From JALXCH01 sp964495805 (GTDB lineage: Bacteria > Calditrichota > Calditrichia > RBG-13-44-9): a stretch of 32,204 nucleotides of DNA. The translations under genes were made by a program, and so were the position numbers. The stretch is taken from assembly GCA_964495805.1 (NCBI GenBank), contig CAZBWV010000056.1, positions 1 to 32,204 of the forward strand, given 5' to 3'. This document shows positions 17,049 to 25,221 of the stretch, piece after piece. Below the pieces are notes generated by a model. It saw only the letters and a program-made list of their open reading frames with translations, was not told where the DNA came from and did no database searches. Each line of letters starts with the position of its first letter. Position 1 is the first letter of the stretch.

Positions 17049-17069
17049 ATGGATAAAGTTTCCTCCCGC

Positions 17070-17097
17070 TTGCATTAACCGGGGAATTCTCTAAATT
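17070..17097 (+). promoter_or_regulatory. Possible promoter of the NtrC-type regulator, leaderless
   Basis: TTGCAT (17070-17075), 16-bp spacer, TAAATT (17092-17097). Only 7 nt separate the -10 from the ATG at 17105, and no SD is present. This would give an essentially leaderless mRNA, as inferred for the GGDEF gene. The -35 is poor (three of six matches). Confidence 0.35.
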
Positions 17098-17104
17098 TGA
17101 ATCG

Positions 17105-18565
17105 ATGACAGAGAACAAACGAACATCAGAATCGATTGCATTGTCAGAACGACGTCCTACAGTTTTAGTGGTGGATGATGAACAGGCCAGCCTGAATGCC
17201 ATGTACCGTACCCTTCGCCGGGATTTTGAGGTGATTCAGTCGCTAAATGCCCATGCTGCCCTGGAGGTGCTTAAATCCCGGCCGATAGCTGTAATTGTGG
17301 CCGACCAGCGCATGCCGGAAATGAGTGGGGTACAATTGTTTCAGGAAGCCCTGCGCATCCAGCCAGAGGCCGTTCGCATATTGATTACCGGTTATATGGA
17401 TATTGAAGCAACCATTCAAGCCATTAACGAAGGACAGGTATTCTATTACATCAGTAAACCGTGGGAACCCGATGAACTACGGCTGATTGTTCACCGTGCT
17501 GCCGAACACCATCAGATGGTACTGGAAAATCAGCGTCTCATGAAAGCCCTTCAGGAAGCAAACCAGCGCCTGCAGGAAGAAAATCTCATTCTTCATCGCG
17601 AAGCAGAAAAACAGTACGAATTCCGCAACATTGTTGGCCGAAGTAAAGCGATGCAGAAGGTGTTCTGGCTGATGCGCAAGGTCATCAACACGGATACCAC
17701 CGTGCTGCTGGTGGGCGAAACCGGTACGGGAAAAGAACTGATTGCTCGTGCCATCCATTATAACGGGCCGCGAAAAGATAAATTATTTGTTGCACAAAAT
17801 TGCGCAGCTCTGCCGGATACGCTATTAGAGAGCGAACTGTTCGGGCACACCCGGGGTGCTTTTACCGGCGCCACCAGCGATAAAAAGGGACTTTTCGAAT
17901 TAGCCGATGGGGGTACTATCTTCCTGGACGAAATTGCTGACACCTCCCCTGCGTTTCAGCAACGCCTGCTCCGGGTGCTCCAGGAGGGAGAGATTCGCCC
18001 TTTGGGTTCGGAAAAAAGCATTCGGGTGAACGTGCGCATCATTTCCGCTACCAACCGGGACTTACAGGAGGCCATCCGCAGCGGGCAGTTCCGCGAAGAC
18101 CTTTACTATCGCCTGAATGTGTTTCCCATTCGAATTCCCCCGCTACGGGAACGGCAAGAAGATATTCCCCTATTAGCGGAATTTTTTCTGAAAAAATATG
18201 CCCGCAAGGCCGGTAAATCCATCCCCGGAATTCACCGGGATACCATGCGCCGCCTTATGACTTACCCGTTCCCTGGAAACGTCCGCGAGCTGGAAAACAT
18301 GATTGAACGAGCGGTAACCCTGGCCGAAGACGGACAGGAAATCACCCCGGACCTGCTCCCGCTTTCCGGCACTCCCTTTCCGGAATCTCCAACAACAATT
18401 TCCCCGAAGAACCTCCCTCTGAAAGAAGCAGTGGAAAATCTGGAAAAGCAGCTCATTCAGGAGAAACTTCGGGAAACAGGTGGGAATATTACCCGCACGG
18501 CAGAACGATTGGGACTCAGCCGGGTGGGTCTGCAAAAGAAAATGAAACGGTACGGCTTGCGGTAA
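17105..18565 (+). CDS. Sigma-54-dependent response regulator (NtrC family)
   Basis: 486 residues. The REC domain (18-135) has Asp24/Asp25, phospho-acceptor Asp67, Thr95 and Lys118 in an ISKPW context like HupR/HoxA regulators. A coiled coil (about 135-172) leads to the AAA+ domain, with Walker A GETGTGKE (204-211), the sigma-54 contact loop GAFTGA (251-256) and Walker B TIFLDE (271-276). A Fis-type HTH ends the protein (about 445-486). All motifs for RpoN activation are intact. It is flanked by sigma-54-type promoters at 16807 and 18774, the likely targets. The cognate histidine kinase is not in the window. Confidence 0.96.
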   Translation: MTENKRTSESIALSERRPTVLVVDDEQASLNAMYRTLRRDFEVIQSLNAHAALEVLKSRPIAVIVADQRMPEMSGVQLFQEALRIQPEAVRILITGYMDIEATIQAINEGQVFYYISKPWEPDELRLIVHRAAEHHQMVLENQRLMKALQEANQRLQEENLILHREAEKQYEFRNIVGRSKAMQKVFWLMRKVINTDTTVLLVGETGTGKELIARAIHYNGPRKDKLFVAQNCAALPDTLLESELFGHTRGAFTGATSDKKGLFELADGGTIFLDEIADTSPAFQQRLLRVLQEGEIRPLGSEKSIRVNVRIISATNRDLQEAIRSGQFREDLYYRLNVFPIRIPPLRERQEDIPLLAEFFLKKYARKAGKSIPGIHRDTMRRLMTYPFPGNVRELENMIERAVTLAEDGQEITPDLLPLSGTPFPESPTTISPKNLPLKEAVENLEKQLIQEKLRETGGNITRTAERLGLSRVGLQKKMKRYGLR

Positions 18566-18647
18566 AAGCGCTTGAAACATCACCTTCTCCAGAATCATAT
18601 TTTTCCTTCCCCATATTCTATCCGTTTCTCCCCTAACTGCATACAAC

Positions 18648-18668
18648 GTTAGCACACAACATGCTAAC
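18648..18668 (+). promoter_or_regulatory. Perfect dyad, putative upstream activator site
   Basis: GTTAGCA (18648-18654), 7-nt spacer, TGCTAAC (18662-18668). The centre-to-centre geometry suits a dimeric Fis-type HTH. ACAACGTT is also repeated directly at 18643 and 18667. The dyad centre is about 115 bp upstream of the -24 element at 18774, a normal enhancer distance for NtrC-type activators. Confidence 0.6.
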
Positions 18669-18773
18669 AACGTTTGCATGTACCCTGTCCAAACAAAAAA
18701 CGCACATTCCTGGCATATCTGTAACATTTGTAATAACAATGAATTATACATCCCTTTATTTTGCGGAAATTTC

Positions 18774-18789
18774 TGGCACTGAATTTGAA
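18774..18789 (+). promoter_or_regulatory. Sigma-54 (-24/-12) promoter P2
   Basis: TGGCACTGAATTTGAA has a perfect -24 TGGCAC and TTG at exact -12 spacing, with A instead of C as the third -12 base. The predicted start near 18800 lies 28 nt before the ATG at 18828. AAGGTGA provides the SD. Confidence 0.7.
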
Positions 18790-18827
18790 CTTATTTTCTC
18801 CAGAGAGAAAAAAGAAAAGGTGATGCC

Positions 18828-20228
18828 ATGTTATCCCATATATCGCAATGGATTCAATTACTCGAAGAACATTTGTCCTCTTTCATGGGGAGACCATCGC
18901 TCAGTCAATTATCCCTGTATCTGGTGGTTTCCCGGATCGCCCCTGTGAAACTGGTGGACTCCATCCTTACCGCTCTCAAACATCGTTTTTCCGCTCGCAG
19001 CAGGCTGACCCTGCAAGCGGCAGCAAAATGGGCACCGGTTACGCTCTCTGTAATGCTGCTGTTCCTGTTCACCAGTTGTTATACGACATTCAAGACTCTG
19101 CAACGGGGAGAAGACCACACGGCCGGAGAGATGACGACTATTGAGGAACCGGAATCCGTTCCGGAGTATGACCAGTATGATCCGGATTTTCAGGAGGACT
19201 TTTTACCGGAAACCGAACTTTCTTACCGGCCATCCCGATTGGTCATCAACAACTATTACTTTGGCTACGGAGATTACATACGGGTTGTGAAATATCGGGT
19301 TGTGTATCCGTACAGACCGATTATTCCCTTTTACGATGACATGCCTTATTATGCTGGCTTCTGGTACACTAACTGGTATCCGGTTTGGGTGTACTGGCCA
19401 CCTGCTTCCGGAATCTGGGCGGAAATTATCATCGGTCCGGTTTTGCCTCCTCCCGGTCCCATTTACTGCCCACCTCCGGTGGTGATTGCACCTCCTATTT
19501 CACCCCCGGTAGTGATTGCGCCGGCACCGGTTCAGCCTGCTCCCGGGCATCACGTCTCCGATCCGCCCCATGTGGGACCTCGTCCATTCCCCAAACGGGA
19601 AGTGCGCGTACCGGGACTGGCGAACGGGAACCGTGGGAACACCGGACGCCGCTCCGAAATTGGTCGGAGGTCTTCTCTCCCCCACGATCAGGACTCAGGT
19701 AGCGGTCGCCGGGGTAAACGGGGAAGCGGCCATCGGAAAACGAAAATCACTCCCGGTAACGGTAACTCCGGTGGCAACCACCACCGAAGGCCCATTCGGG
19801 GACGGAATCCACAACCGGTGCAACTGGTCAGTTCCCGGAACACCCAACCACCGGCTACTATTGATCCGCCGCGTCGGAAAACCCCGGTGGCACCACCAGT
19901 ACGCCAGAAGGTCCACACAACCCAAACGGCGAAATATGAGAAATCGCAACGTTCCCGGAGCACAGCATCTCAATCGAAATCCGGTTCCCGCTCGGTCCGT
20001 TCCCGAACGCAGCGGAAATCTTCCACCAGCAACCGAATTCAAGAAGTGTTTACGGCCATTCACCGGACAGCGGGAAAGATATCCAGAGCCATCCCGAATG
20101 TGGAGCGGAGCAGTTCCCGATCCACAGGCCGTCAATCGTCCAGAAGTAACTCCCGAGGTCATTCGTCTCACAAAAGCTCCGGTAAACACCGTAGCGGTTC
20201 CCGAAACCATCGCAGCGTCAGTCGCTGA
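18828..20228 (+). CDS. Unrecognised envelope protein: Tyr/Trp-rich segment, Pro linker and long Arg/Ser-rich basic tail
   Basis: 466 residues. Residues 1-68 form a mainly helical cytoplasm-like segment; 69-83 is a hydrophobic stretch ending LFTSC, which resembles a lipobox with Cys84 but sits unusually far from the N-terminus. Residues about 95-130 are acidic. About 135-205 are rich in Tyr and Trp (for example FWYTNWYPVWVYWPP). About 205-265 are Pro-rich with a repeated PPVVIAP. About 270-466 are Arg/Ser/Gly/Lys-rich and predicted disordered. No family is recognised. AAAGGTGAT precedes the ATG and no better start lies nearer the hydrophobic segment. It is the first gene after sigma-54 promoter P2 and lies 35 nt before the porin gene. 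The basic tail could bind polyanions such as LPS, polysaccharide or DNA (inference). Confidence 0.7.
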   Translation: MLSHISQWIQLLEEHLSSFMGRPSLSQLSLYLVVSRIAPVKLVDSILTALKHRFSARSRLTLQAAAKWAPVTLSVMLLFLFTSCYTTFKTLQRGEDHTAGEMTTIEEPESVPEYDQYDPDFQEDFLPETELSYRPSRLVINNYYFGYGDYIRVVKYRVVYPYRPIIPFYDDMPYYAGFWYTNWYPVWVYWPPASGIWAEIIIGPVLPPPGPIYCPPPVVIAPPISPPVVIAPAPVQPAPGHHVSDPPHVGPRPFPKREVRVPGLANGNRGNTGRRSEIGRRSSLPHDQDSGSGRRGKRGSGHRKTKITPGNGNSGGNHHRRPIRGRNPQPVQLVSSRNTQPPATIDPPRRKTPVAPPVRQKVHTTQTAKYEKSQRSRSTASQSKSGSRSVRSRTQRKSSTSNRIQEVFTAIHRTAGKISRAIPNVERSSSRSTGRQSSRSNSRGHSSHKSSGKHRSGSRNHRSVSR

Positions 20229-20263
20229 TAACCAATGGATTGAAATAAAATGCGGAGGACAAA

Positions 20264-21640
20264 ATGAAACGACTTCAAATCCTTTTCATCATACTCACTT
20301 TTCTAACAAATCTGGCACTGGCACAGGTGGCTGCAGACGCTATTCGGATTCAGGCGGAGGAAGAAGGCTTTGGCGCCCGAACATTGGCCATGGGCGGAAA
20401 CGGTGTGGCAGCCGCCAGGGATTATTCCACCGTTTACTGGAATCCCGCCGGACTGGCTTCGCTGAAAAAGAACGAAATTTTTGTGGACTACTCCTATAAA
20501 AAATGGACCAACCAGGCAACATTTGCCGGAACCATCACTAACAGCGAACAGACCTACTCGCATCTGCGAAGCATTGGCCTGGCGGTGCCTTTACCCACCA
20601 CCCGCGGCAGTTTTGTATTGGGCGTCGGTTACAATTTTGTGCAGGATTACGATGAGTACCTGCGATTCGAAGGATTCAACACCCGGAGTAATCGTCTCGG
20701 ATTTGAACTGGAAGATGACCAGGGAAATGTGGACTGGTATCCCTTCGATAAAAATGTTCAGCAGGAAGAGGAAATTGTGGACGAAGGTGGACTGCACCAG
20801 TGGAGCCTGGGAATGGCGCTGGCACTCTCCCCCAATCTGGATGTGGGTGCCACAGTTAACCTTTGGCGAGGAAAGGACAACTATCGAATGAAGTTTAACC
20901 AATGGGATACCGCCGACAATTATTCCAGCTTTCCCGGTAATTACGATTCCTACCAGTTACATCAGCACATCGATGCGGAATACTCTGCGCTGGGATTTAA
21001 GGTAGGCGCCATGTACAAACTGAATCCGTACATTCGACTGGGAGGCAGTGTGGAATTTCCCATCCGATTTACTGTAAAAGAGAATTACGGCTCCGGCGAC
21101 ATTCTAACCTTTGATGATGGTTACCAGGATGCGGTGGAGGACGAACCGGGAATGTGGGAATACCAGGTGCAAACACCTTACCGCTTCGATGGAGGTATCG
21201 AGTTAGGAAATGAAACGGTCCATCTGACTGCCGCGGTCACCTACCGGGATTGGAGCGAAACACAATTCAAAGTACCGGAAAATGCCACTCTGGATGCCGA
21301 CTATTCTGCCCTGTTAGAAGAAAACAGCGTCATTGCCGAAACCTACCGCGCCACGTTGAATTACCATCTGGGAGGTGAAATTGAGTTTCCGGGTACCAGC
21401 CTGGCCATTCGCGGAGGCTACTCCGTCCATCCTTCACCTTTGCTCCAGGCAACCGAAGCTATGGACAAGAAGTTCTACTCCGGCGGCATTGGTCTGGACC
21501 TGGGCGGTGGTTCCCGACTGGAGGTGACCTACATTCGCGGAGAATGGAGTCGGTTAAGCGAAGACAGTTACACCCCCGGCGGCACCATGGAAAACATCAT
21601 CGATCATCGGATCTTTACCGGTTTACGAATTGCTTTTTAG
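20264..21640 (+). CDS. FadL/OmpP1-like outer-membrane beta-barrel protein
   Basis: 458 residues with a signal peptide (1-20, ending ALAQ). The opening GFGARTLAMGGNGVAAARD and YWNPAGLA are the hallmark of the FadL/OmpP1/TodX and PorV-type families, and alternating strands end in a C-terminal aromatic (RIAF). It should lie in the outer membrane and either admit hydrophobic compounds or, if PorV-like, serve in type IX secretion; the length is nearer OmpP1/PorV than E. coli FadL. GGAGG lies 6 nt before the ATG. It is the second gene behind sigma-54 promoter P2, suggesting co-regulation with the unusual protein upstream. Confidence 0.85.
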   Translation: MKRLQILFIILTFLTNLALAQVAADAIRIQAEEEGFGARTLAMGGNGVAAARDYSTVYWNPAGLASLKKNEIFVDYSYKKWTNQATFAGTITNSEQTYSHLRSIGLAVPLPTTRGSFVLGVGYNFVQDYDEYLRFEGFNTRSNRLGFELEDDQGNVDWYPFDKNVQQEEEIVDEGGLHQWSLGMALALSPNLDVGATVNLWRGKDNYRMKFNQWDTADNYSSFPGNYDSYQLHQHIDAEYSALGFKVGAMYKLNPYIRLGGSVEFPIRFTVKENYGSGDILTFDDGYQDAVEDEPGMWEYQVQTPYRFDGGIELGNETVHLTAAVTYRDWSETQFKVPENATLDADYSALLEENSVIAETYRATLNYHLGGEIEFPGTSLAIRGGYSVHPSPLLQATEAMDKKFYSGGIGLDLGGGSRLEVTYIRGEWSRLSEDSYTPGGTMENIIDHRIFTGLRIAF

Positions 21641-21667
21641 CCACTGCGGTTCCCTTCCGAAAACCCG

Positions 21668-21690
21668 GGCGGTGGTACTTTTCCACCGCC
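21668..21690 (+). terminator. GC-rich hairpin after the porin gene, no U-tract
   Basis: GGCGGTGG (21668-21675), 7-nt loop, CCACCGCC (21683-21690): a perfect 8-bp stem 27 nt past the stop. It is followed by TGAGGGGGG rather than T, so it is either a factor-dependent terminator or an mRNA-stabilising hairpin. The remaining intergenic stretch to about 21970 shows nothing I can support; the small frames there look random. Confidence 0.4.
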
Positions 21691-21972
21691 TGAGGGGGGC
21701 CAAAACGCAAAAAAGTACGCATTATTATTCCCACCAAAATAAATACGCTTAGTAATTTGCTGAATCGTGTGAATAATTGCATCGTATCTTCCTTTTAAGT
21801 CTCCCCCGAAACCAACTGCCTCTCGGCAAAACATTTTGGGTTTTCTTTTACGCTGTATCGTTAGAGCAAACAATACTGTCCGGAAAACGGCTTTTGCCAC
21901 TGTCTCAGACCGTTCCGCTTCAACCCCAACAAAATGGAACCCTCCATCCACTTGCGTATTCCCGGTCATTTC

Positions 21973-22024
21973 TTGTTCAAAAAAGAACAAAGTATTTGCC
22001 TATTCCGGGAAAACTCACTATTTT
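21973..22024 (+). promoter_or_regulatory. Operator dyad plus sigma-70-type promoter of the cupin gene
   Basis: A perfect dyad TTGTTC-A6-GAACAA (21973-21990) abuts a promoter: TTGCCT (21996-22001), 17-bp spacer, TATTTT (22019-22024). The dyad lies just upstream of the -35, fitting an activator or an overlapping repressor. The leader to the ATG at 22049 is about 18 nt with GGAGGG. Confidence 0.45.
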
Positions 22025-22048
22025 GGAATAAAATAAACAGGAGGGATT

Positions 22049-22390
22049 ATGGCTAAATACATTCGTTCATCCTGGCAACGTGTGGATAAAAAAGAGCTGG
22101 ATCCCAAGCTGACCCAGCAGGTGTTTACCAGTCGAAATGTAATGATTGTTCGCTATGTTTATGAACCGGGACTCCACTTCCCGGAGCATTCCCATCCCCA
22201 GGAACAGGTAACTATTGTGGAGGAAGGTACCCTGGAATTTACGATTGACGGGGAAAAAGTAATTTTAAATGAAGGGGATATTTGCGCCATTCCTCCCAAC
22301 GTGCCCCATTCCACCAATGTGGGCGAAAAACGGGCGGTAGCCATCAGCATTTTTACGCCGGTTAAAGAGGAAGTGATTATTCAGCAGTAG
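22049..22390 (+). CDS. Single-domain cupin protein
   Basis: 113 residues, one cupin_2 barrel. Motif 1 is HFPEHSHPQEQVTIVEEG, with His/His/Glu metal ligands in the common HxHxxEQ variant. Motif 2 is IPPNVPHS, with the fourth ligand His. Such small cupins bind a divalent metal and act as isomerases, dioxygenases or ligand sensors; the substrate cannot be read from sequence. AGGAGGG precedes the ATG. It is monocistronic, with its own promoter and a possible operator, and converges on the Kelch lipoprotein gene. Confidence 0.88.
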   Translation: MAKYIRSSWQRVDKKELDPKLTQQVFTSRNVMIVRYVYEPGLHFPEHSHPQEQVTIVEEGTLEFTIDGEKVILNEGDICAIPPNVPHSTNVGEKRAVAISIFTPVKEEVIIQQ

Positions 22391-22393
22391 TCA

Positions 22394-22505
22394 GATTCCT
22401 TCTGCCAGCAACAACCCGATACCGTAAGGGGAATCACCGCCTGTTCTGTGCGCAGATTGAACTTCGGTGGGAAATTCACCGTTAAGGTTCACCCTGCGCG
22501 CACGG
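22394..22505. repeat. Two adjacent imperfect palindromes between convergent genes
   Basis: Hairpin 1: GATTCC (22394-22399) pairs with GGAATC (22430-22435), extended by two U-G wobbles. Hairpin 2 spans 22446-22505 in three helices: CTGTGCGCAG with CTGCGCGCACGG (outer, 2-nt bulge), TGAAC with GTTCA (middle), CGGTG with CACCG (inner, loop 22470-22476). Neither is followed by a U-tract on either strand. They could end transcription of both converging genes by another mechanism, form a small RNA, or be a dispersed palindromic element. Confidence 0.5.
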
Positions 22506-22537
22506 AGTTTATCTGGTCAGGATTCATTCCCGGGCGG

Positions 22538-23653
22538 TTACTTCTTTTTCTCCCTCTCCAGGCGAATTTTCCACACATCGTGGAGCTTATGCGGATCCTT
22601 AAAAATATGCCGATCGCCGCCATACAGATAAATGCTTCCGGATACCGGATCGTACAGCAGGTGGTGATCCATGCGTGGTGCGGGACCGGGCGTCAGATTA
22701 ATCCAGCGATCATTGGTCAAATCAAATGCCCAGATGTCGTTTACCGGACCACCCTCAGCTTTACCGCCAAAAATTACCCAGTAACGATTCTTGCTATCCA
22801 GCGTGGCGCCAAAGTGCCGACGGGAAGGTGGATAAAAGCGTTTGCTCTTCGGAGATAACCGCTTCCACTTATTGCGATGAAAAAGATATGCCCAGGTGTC
22901 GTTGGTAAATACATCTTCTTCCTTATTCCAGCCTCCGTAAATGAGCAACCGATTCTTCCACCGGTCGTACACCATCTGTGCATCGGTTCGTGGTTTGGGA
23001 TGTTTCTTACCACCCACGTCGAGCCTCTTCCAGCGATAAAAATCCGGTGAATCCGGATCCAGATTCAAAAACCACAGATCGTTTAAGGCCGGGTGTTGTT
23101 CGTTCTGCCCACCGAAGAAAAAAGCCCCTTTGCGCTTAGCTACATATACAGCGGTGTGATCTTCTAAATACGGCACCAGACTGTCCGTTTTGTTGATCCA
23201 CTGCATGGTGTGCAGATTCAATTCCCACAATTCGTTGGAGGTATCGCCATTCTCGCCCCCATGCAAAATCACGCAATGACGCAGGGAATCGTACAGCAGA
23301 ACATGGTCTTCCCGCGGAGGCGGATTCAAAACAGATTGGGTAAGCTTTTCCCAGCGATTTTCTGCGGGATAGTAGAACCAGGTTTCCGCCAGATTTTCAT
23401 CCTCATCGTTTTTCCCTCCATACAGAATAAAGCGATGCTCCCGGCTATCGTAAGTCATCTGAGCATCCTCTCCGGCAGCGGGAACTCGCTCTCCAATGTC
23501 ATTTCCCCGATCCACCAGTTGCCAGAGGTACCCCCGTTCGTCCCGCGGGAGAGGCTCTCGATTATCCGTTTTGCCCCGCCAGACGTTGTTACATCCCGAA
23601 GAAAAAATCATTAAAAAGAAAGCAATTCCTCCCAGAATCGCTGTTCGTTTCAT
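22538..23653 (-). CDS. Kelch-repeat beta-propeller lipoprotein
   Basis: 371 residues. The signal peptide ends SSGC with Cys21 as the probable lipidated residue. Five or six Kelch repeats follow, each with 'xxYGG / W.Y....W' signatures (ILYGGKNDEDENLAETW, LILYGG-like, VIFGGKAEGGPVNDIW, YLYGGDRH), enough for a propeller of about six blades. No enzyme motif is seen; such lipoproteins usually bind partners at the envelope. The frame extends 62 codons upstream, but GGAGG lies 6 nt before the ATG at 23653 and the extension is not signal-like. A weak promoter (TTTGGC, 16 bp, TATATC) lies at 23708-23735. Confidence 0.85.
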   Translation of the reverse strand: MKRTAILGGIAFFLMIFSSGCNNVWRGKTDNREPLPRDERGYLWQLVDRGNDIGERVPAAGEDAQMTYDSREHRFILYGGKNDEDENLAETWFYYPAENRWEKLTQSVLNPPPREDHVLLYDSLRHCVILHGGENGDTSNELWELNLHTMQWINKTDSLVPYLEDHTAVYVAKRKGAFFFGGQNEQHPALNDLWFLNLDPDSPDFYRWKRLDVGGKKHPKPRTDAQMVYDRWKNRLLIYGGWNKEEDVFTNDTWAYLFHRNKWKRLSPKSKRFYPPSRRHFGATLDSKNRYWVIFGGKAEGGPVNDIWAFDLTNDRWINLTPGPAPRMDHHLLYDPVSGSIYLYGGDRHIFKDPHKLHDVWKIRLEREKKK

Positions 23654-23916
23654 TGAGACCTCCATATTTTGTTGAATATTTTCGGGAACCGGTTGAACAA
23701 CAGGTAAGATATAAAGGCCACCCGGTAATGCCAAACAAATAATTAGCCGGAAGCAATCCATTGCCGAAGTCAGGAACATTTGTTTCGGGAATCTTTTTCC
23801 GAGAGGATAAACAGTTCCGCTACGAAAAAAGGCACCCAATCCACTCCAATATTCGCTGAGATATTGTCCGGTGGGGAAATGAAACCGCCTCTGTGACGGG
23901 GAGAAAAGTACGTCCC

Positions 23917-24048
23917 CTATTCACCGTCCCCTGTGGTACCCCCATCGGCAAAAAGTCGGAGATTCTCTACCGCAGCATACCCGGAATCGGACTGGTACAT
24001 GACCAATGCTTTACCGATGGAAGCATAAAATACAAACGGTTTATCTGA
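23917..24048 (-). pseudogene. 43-codon coding-like frame behind a strong SD but without a start codon
   Basis: Between asparaginase and the Kelch gene, a minus-strand frame from 24048 to TAG at 23919-23917 reads like real protein (…FVFYASIGKALVMYQSDSG…NLRLFADGGTTGDGE). AGGAGG lies just upstream (24059-24054), but the frame opens after a TAA and has no ATG, GTG or TTG at SD distance. The first internal Met is residue 17. It may be a decayed gene, a frameshifted small gene, or chance. The rest of 23654-24092 shows nothing else I can support. Confidence 0.3.
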
Positions 24049-24092
24049 TTAAACCTCCTGCGATTGGCACATCCATCTAAATCGGCGGGAAA

Positions 24093-25115
24093 TCATTCCT
24101 CCGCTCCGGTTTGCTCTGGGCGTTCGGTGATTTCTCCGGCAAGCGACCGGGAAAAATCCCGCTGCACCGCTTGCATATCGTTACCATATTCTCCTAATAA
24201 AAACATGAGTTTCACAATTGCCGTCTCAACGGTCATATCCCGGGCCGAAATGGCACCCGCCTGTTGAATAAGCTTGCCACACTCATACAGATTCAGGTCC
24301 ACATACCCATAGGGATTTTGTGATCCGATGACCACCATTTTACCTGCAGCGGTCATGTTCTCCACCCAGGGAATCAGGGAATTCTCCTGAATCGCAACGT
24401 TCCCTAATCCCATGGCTTCGATCACCACCGCCCGGATGGAGGTGTGCAGGATGTGCTCGAGATAATCCGGAGAGAGTCCCGGAAAAAAGCGAAAGCTCAC
24501 CACGCGGGTGTCAAATTGTTCGCGATAGATAAGCTCCTCACCCGGCGGTAGGTAATTCCCGGACAGGGAAATATCCAGCCCCACCTCTGCCAGCGGAGGA
24601 TAATTGGGACTGGTGAAGGCATCGTAGTGAGTGCTGGAAATTTTGATGGTGCGATTGCCCCGGAACAGACGCGTGGAAAAGAAAATAGCGACTTCCGGGA
24701 TGGGAAAAGTGGCCAGTTCCACCGAATTAATCAGATTGCTCCGGGCGTCGCTGCGGATTTTTGCCAGCGGCCGCTGAGACCCGGTAAGAATTACCGGTTT
24801 ATCTAACCCCCGTAACATAAACGAGAGTGCAGCGGCGGTATAAACCATGGCATCGGTTCCGTGAATAATGACAAATCCGTGGTAATCCCGGTAACGATCC
24901 CGAATGAGCCGCGCCAGCTTTTGCCAGTGGTGGGGCTGAATGTTGGCGCTGTCGATATTAAACACAACTTCAAAATCGATATGAGCCAGCTGCTCCACTT
25001 CCGGTAGATGTCGTAATATCAGTTCCCGAATATCCGCAGGAGCCAGCACCTGCTCCGGTTCGGTGGGCATCATCCCAAATGTCCCACCGGTATGAATCAA
25101 CAGTATCTTTTTCAT
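24093..25115 (-). CDS. ansA: Type I L-asparaginase
   Basis: Hydrolyses asparagine to aspartate and ammonia. 340 residues without signal peptide, so cytoplasmic type I. Nucleophile Thr12 lies in the N-terminal HTGGTFGM loop, and the second catalytic Thr87-Asp88 in IIHGTDAMVYTA; Asp55-Ser56 of IDSANIQP helps bind substrate. VILTGSQRPLA and RSDARSNL are family-typical. AGGAT precedes the ATG. It is transcribed away from the small RNA locus at 25.2-25.4 kb and followed by a decayed-looking frame. Some relatives act on glutamine as well; the specificity is by family. Confidence 0.93.
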   Translation of the reverse strand: MKKILLIHTGGTFGMMPTEPEQVLAPADIRELILRHLPEVEQLAHIDFEVVFNIDSANIQPHHWQKLARLIRDRYRDYHGFVIIHGTDAMVYTAAALSFMLRGLDKPVILTGSQRPLAKIRSDARSNLINSVELATFPIPEVAIFFSTRLFRGNRTIKISSTHYDAFTSPNYPPLAEVGLDISLSGNYLPPGEELIYREQFDTRVVSFRFFPGLSPDYLEHILHTSIRAVVIEAMGLGNVAIQENSLIPWVENMTAAGKMVVIGSQNPYGYVDLNLYECGKLIQQAGAISARDMTVETAIVKLMFLLGEYGNDMQAVQRDFSRSLAGEITERPEQTGAEE

Positions 25116-25221
25116 GGTTATCCTAAAGTTTGCTCCGGATGCCTCGACAATATACTACATTGAATTTAATGAGTTGCCCGGTTCAAGAAAATTGGTAAAA
25201 TTTTTAAAATAAAAATGGTAT

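Noticed and set aside
18708..18725. A second TGGCAT near 18710 as another sigma-54 promoter
   Set aside because: TGGCATATCTGTAACA lacks the TTG of the -12 element at the required spacing.
19516..20499. A 327-codon plus-strand frame overlapping the basic-tail protein and the porin gene, and a 171-codon minus-strand frame at 19695-20210
   Set aside because: Both are shadows of the Arg/Ser-rich low-complexity region, where few stops arise in any frame. They lack an SD, and the long one runs into the clear signal peptide region of the porin gene.
21637..21990. A 117-codon minus-strand frame between the porin and cupin genes
   Set aside because: No SD, and it covers the porin hairpin and the cupin operator; composition looks random.
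22440..22510. Minus-strand GGTGAATTTCCCACCG resembles part of an FMN or cobalamin riboswitch
   Set aside because: Only one short block resembles the consensus; the other conserved junction sequences are missing, and neither neighbour is a vitamin gene.
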